Position numbers and translations under genes: made by a program
Part shown: piece after piece, positions 5,441 to 5,912 of the stretch
Layout: each line of letters opens with the position of its first letter
Position numbering within the stretch: position 1 is the stretch's first letter
Source of the DNA: M3007 sp033762055
GTDB lineage: Bacteria; Bacteroidota; Bacteroidia; Chitinophagales; Saprospiraceae
Reading direction: 5' to 3'
Assembly (NCBI GenBank): GCA_033762055.1
Contig: JANRLZ010000365.1
Coordinates: 1 to 5,912 of the forward strand
DNA: 5,912 bases
The notes under the pieces: model-generated
Database searches by the model: none
The model's input: the letters and a program-made list of their open reading frames with translations, nothing else
What the model was told of the DNA's origin: nothing

Positions 5441-5912
5441 TTGAAAAAAGTCATTGTCATTGGTTCGGGTTTTGCCGGTCTGGCTGCCGCTTGCTGCCTG
5501 GCCAAAGATGGTTTTGAAGTGGTCGTCCTGGAAAAAAACGATTGCCCGGGCGGGCGCGCACGGCAATTTGAAGCCGAAGGTTTTGTTTTCGATATGGGGC
5601 CATCCTGGTACTGGATGCCGGATGTATTCGAACAATTTTTTGCTCTTTTTGGCAAAAAAGTTTCCGACTACTACGAGCTTGTCCGGCTGGATCCCTCCTA
5701 TCAGGTTTTCTTCGGTCCGGGCGAACGGGTGGAAATACCGGCGCAAATGCCGGAACTGGAGCGCCTGTTCGAACAAATCGAACCAGGCAGTGCAGTGCGA
5801 CTCCGTCGGTTTCTTTCCGAAGCCGCATACAAATACCGCGTCGGTATGGGCGAATTCGTCCACAAACCCAGCCATAATCTGCTGGAGTTTGCCGACCTGC
5901 GGGTGTTGTCGA
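5441..5912 (+). CDS. crtI: Phytoene desaturase (CrtI)-like FAD oxidoreductase, N-terminal part (gene runs off the right edge)
   Basis: Enzymes of this family are membrane-associated and introduce double bonds into phytoene during carotenoid synthesis. The window holds 157 codons. Residues 4-31 are a Rossmann dinucleotide fold (VIVIGSGFAGLAAA with the GxGxxG at 8-13, ending in E31, which would hold the FAD ribose). GGRA follows at 37-40, and FDMGPSWYWMPDVFEQFF (50-67) is a strongly family-like substrate-side segment. The start is TTG at 5441-5443. No ATG or GTG exists in frame between the upstream stop (TAG, 5396-5398) and the GxGxxG, and starting here gives the usual MKKVIVIGSGFAGL. No Shine-Dalgarno and no clear promoter were found on the plus strand. 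It is divergent from the secreted-protein gene across 228 bp of AT-rich DNA. The related desaturase/ketolase subtypes (CrtD, CrtN, CrtO) cannot be excluded from the N-terminus alone. Confidence 0.88.
   Translation, partial: MKKVIVIGSGFAGLAAACCLAKDGFEVVVLEKNDCPGGRARQFEAEGFVFDMGPSWYWMPDVFEQFFALFGKKVSDYYELVRLDPSYQVFFGPGERVEIPAQMPELERLFEQIEPGSAVRLRRFLSEAAYKYRVGMGEFVHKPSHNLLEFADLRVLS

Overview
This window looks like chromosomal DNA from a member of the Bacteroidota, most likely of the Saprospiraceae type. The main evidence is a secreted protein that ends in a type IX secretion (Por) sorting domain and carries dockerin-like motifs of the 'LNGVTTYDL..ISKHIL' and 'ADVN...TTFD..E.RKLILG' kind, which I associate with that family. 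Promoter-like sites fit the Bacteroidota -33 TTG / -7 TAnnTTTG pattern, start codons lack Shine-Dalgarno sequences, and there is a carotenoid-type desaturase. The taxonomic call is inference from family knowledge, not a search.

Layout: four genes lie on the minus strand and one on the plus strand. Read in the minus-strand direction from the right, they are a T9SS-sorted secreted protein (5212 to 3287), a POT/PTR2 proton-coupled peptide transporter (3112 to 1454), a small GNAT acetyltransferase (1321 to 854) and the N-terminal part of an exported TPR protein (619 to the left edge). A phytoene desaturase (CrtI)-like gene is divergent on the plus strand. It starts at 5441 with TTG and runs off the right edge.

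The most unusual part is 728-1456. Two copies of a modular palindromic repeat lie in opposite orientation and bracket the acetyltransferase gene. Each copy has a 44-bp core (43 of 44 identical between copies) flanked by arrays of 9-bp (ATTGATTCG-type) and 8-bp (ATTTTTCG) units that invert across the core. In both copies 26-bp arms pair with 25 of 26 matches around a 61-nt loop, although the order of units differs. The repeats run into the coding sequences: the TGA stops of both the transporter and the acetyltransferase lie in or at the edge of repeat units, and the whole leader of the acetyltransferase is repeat.

Transcription: an intrinsic terminator (671-711) ends the transporter/acetyltransferase block ahead of the TPR gene. 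The transporter and the secreted protein each have a candidate promoter, and an inverted repeat follows the stop codon of the secreted-protein gene. I see no shared pathway among the genes. The transporter may be co-transcribed with the acetyltransferase, and the rest look like independent units. No RNA genes, CRISPR arrays, transposases or phage genes were seen.
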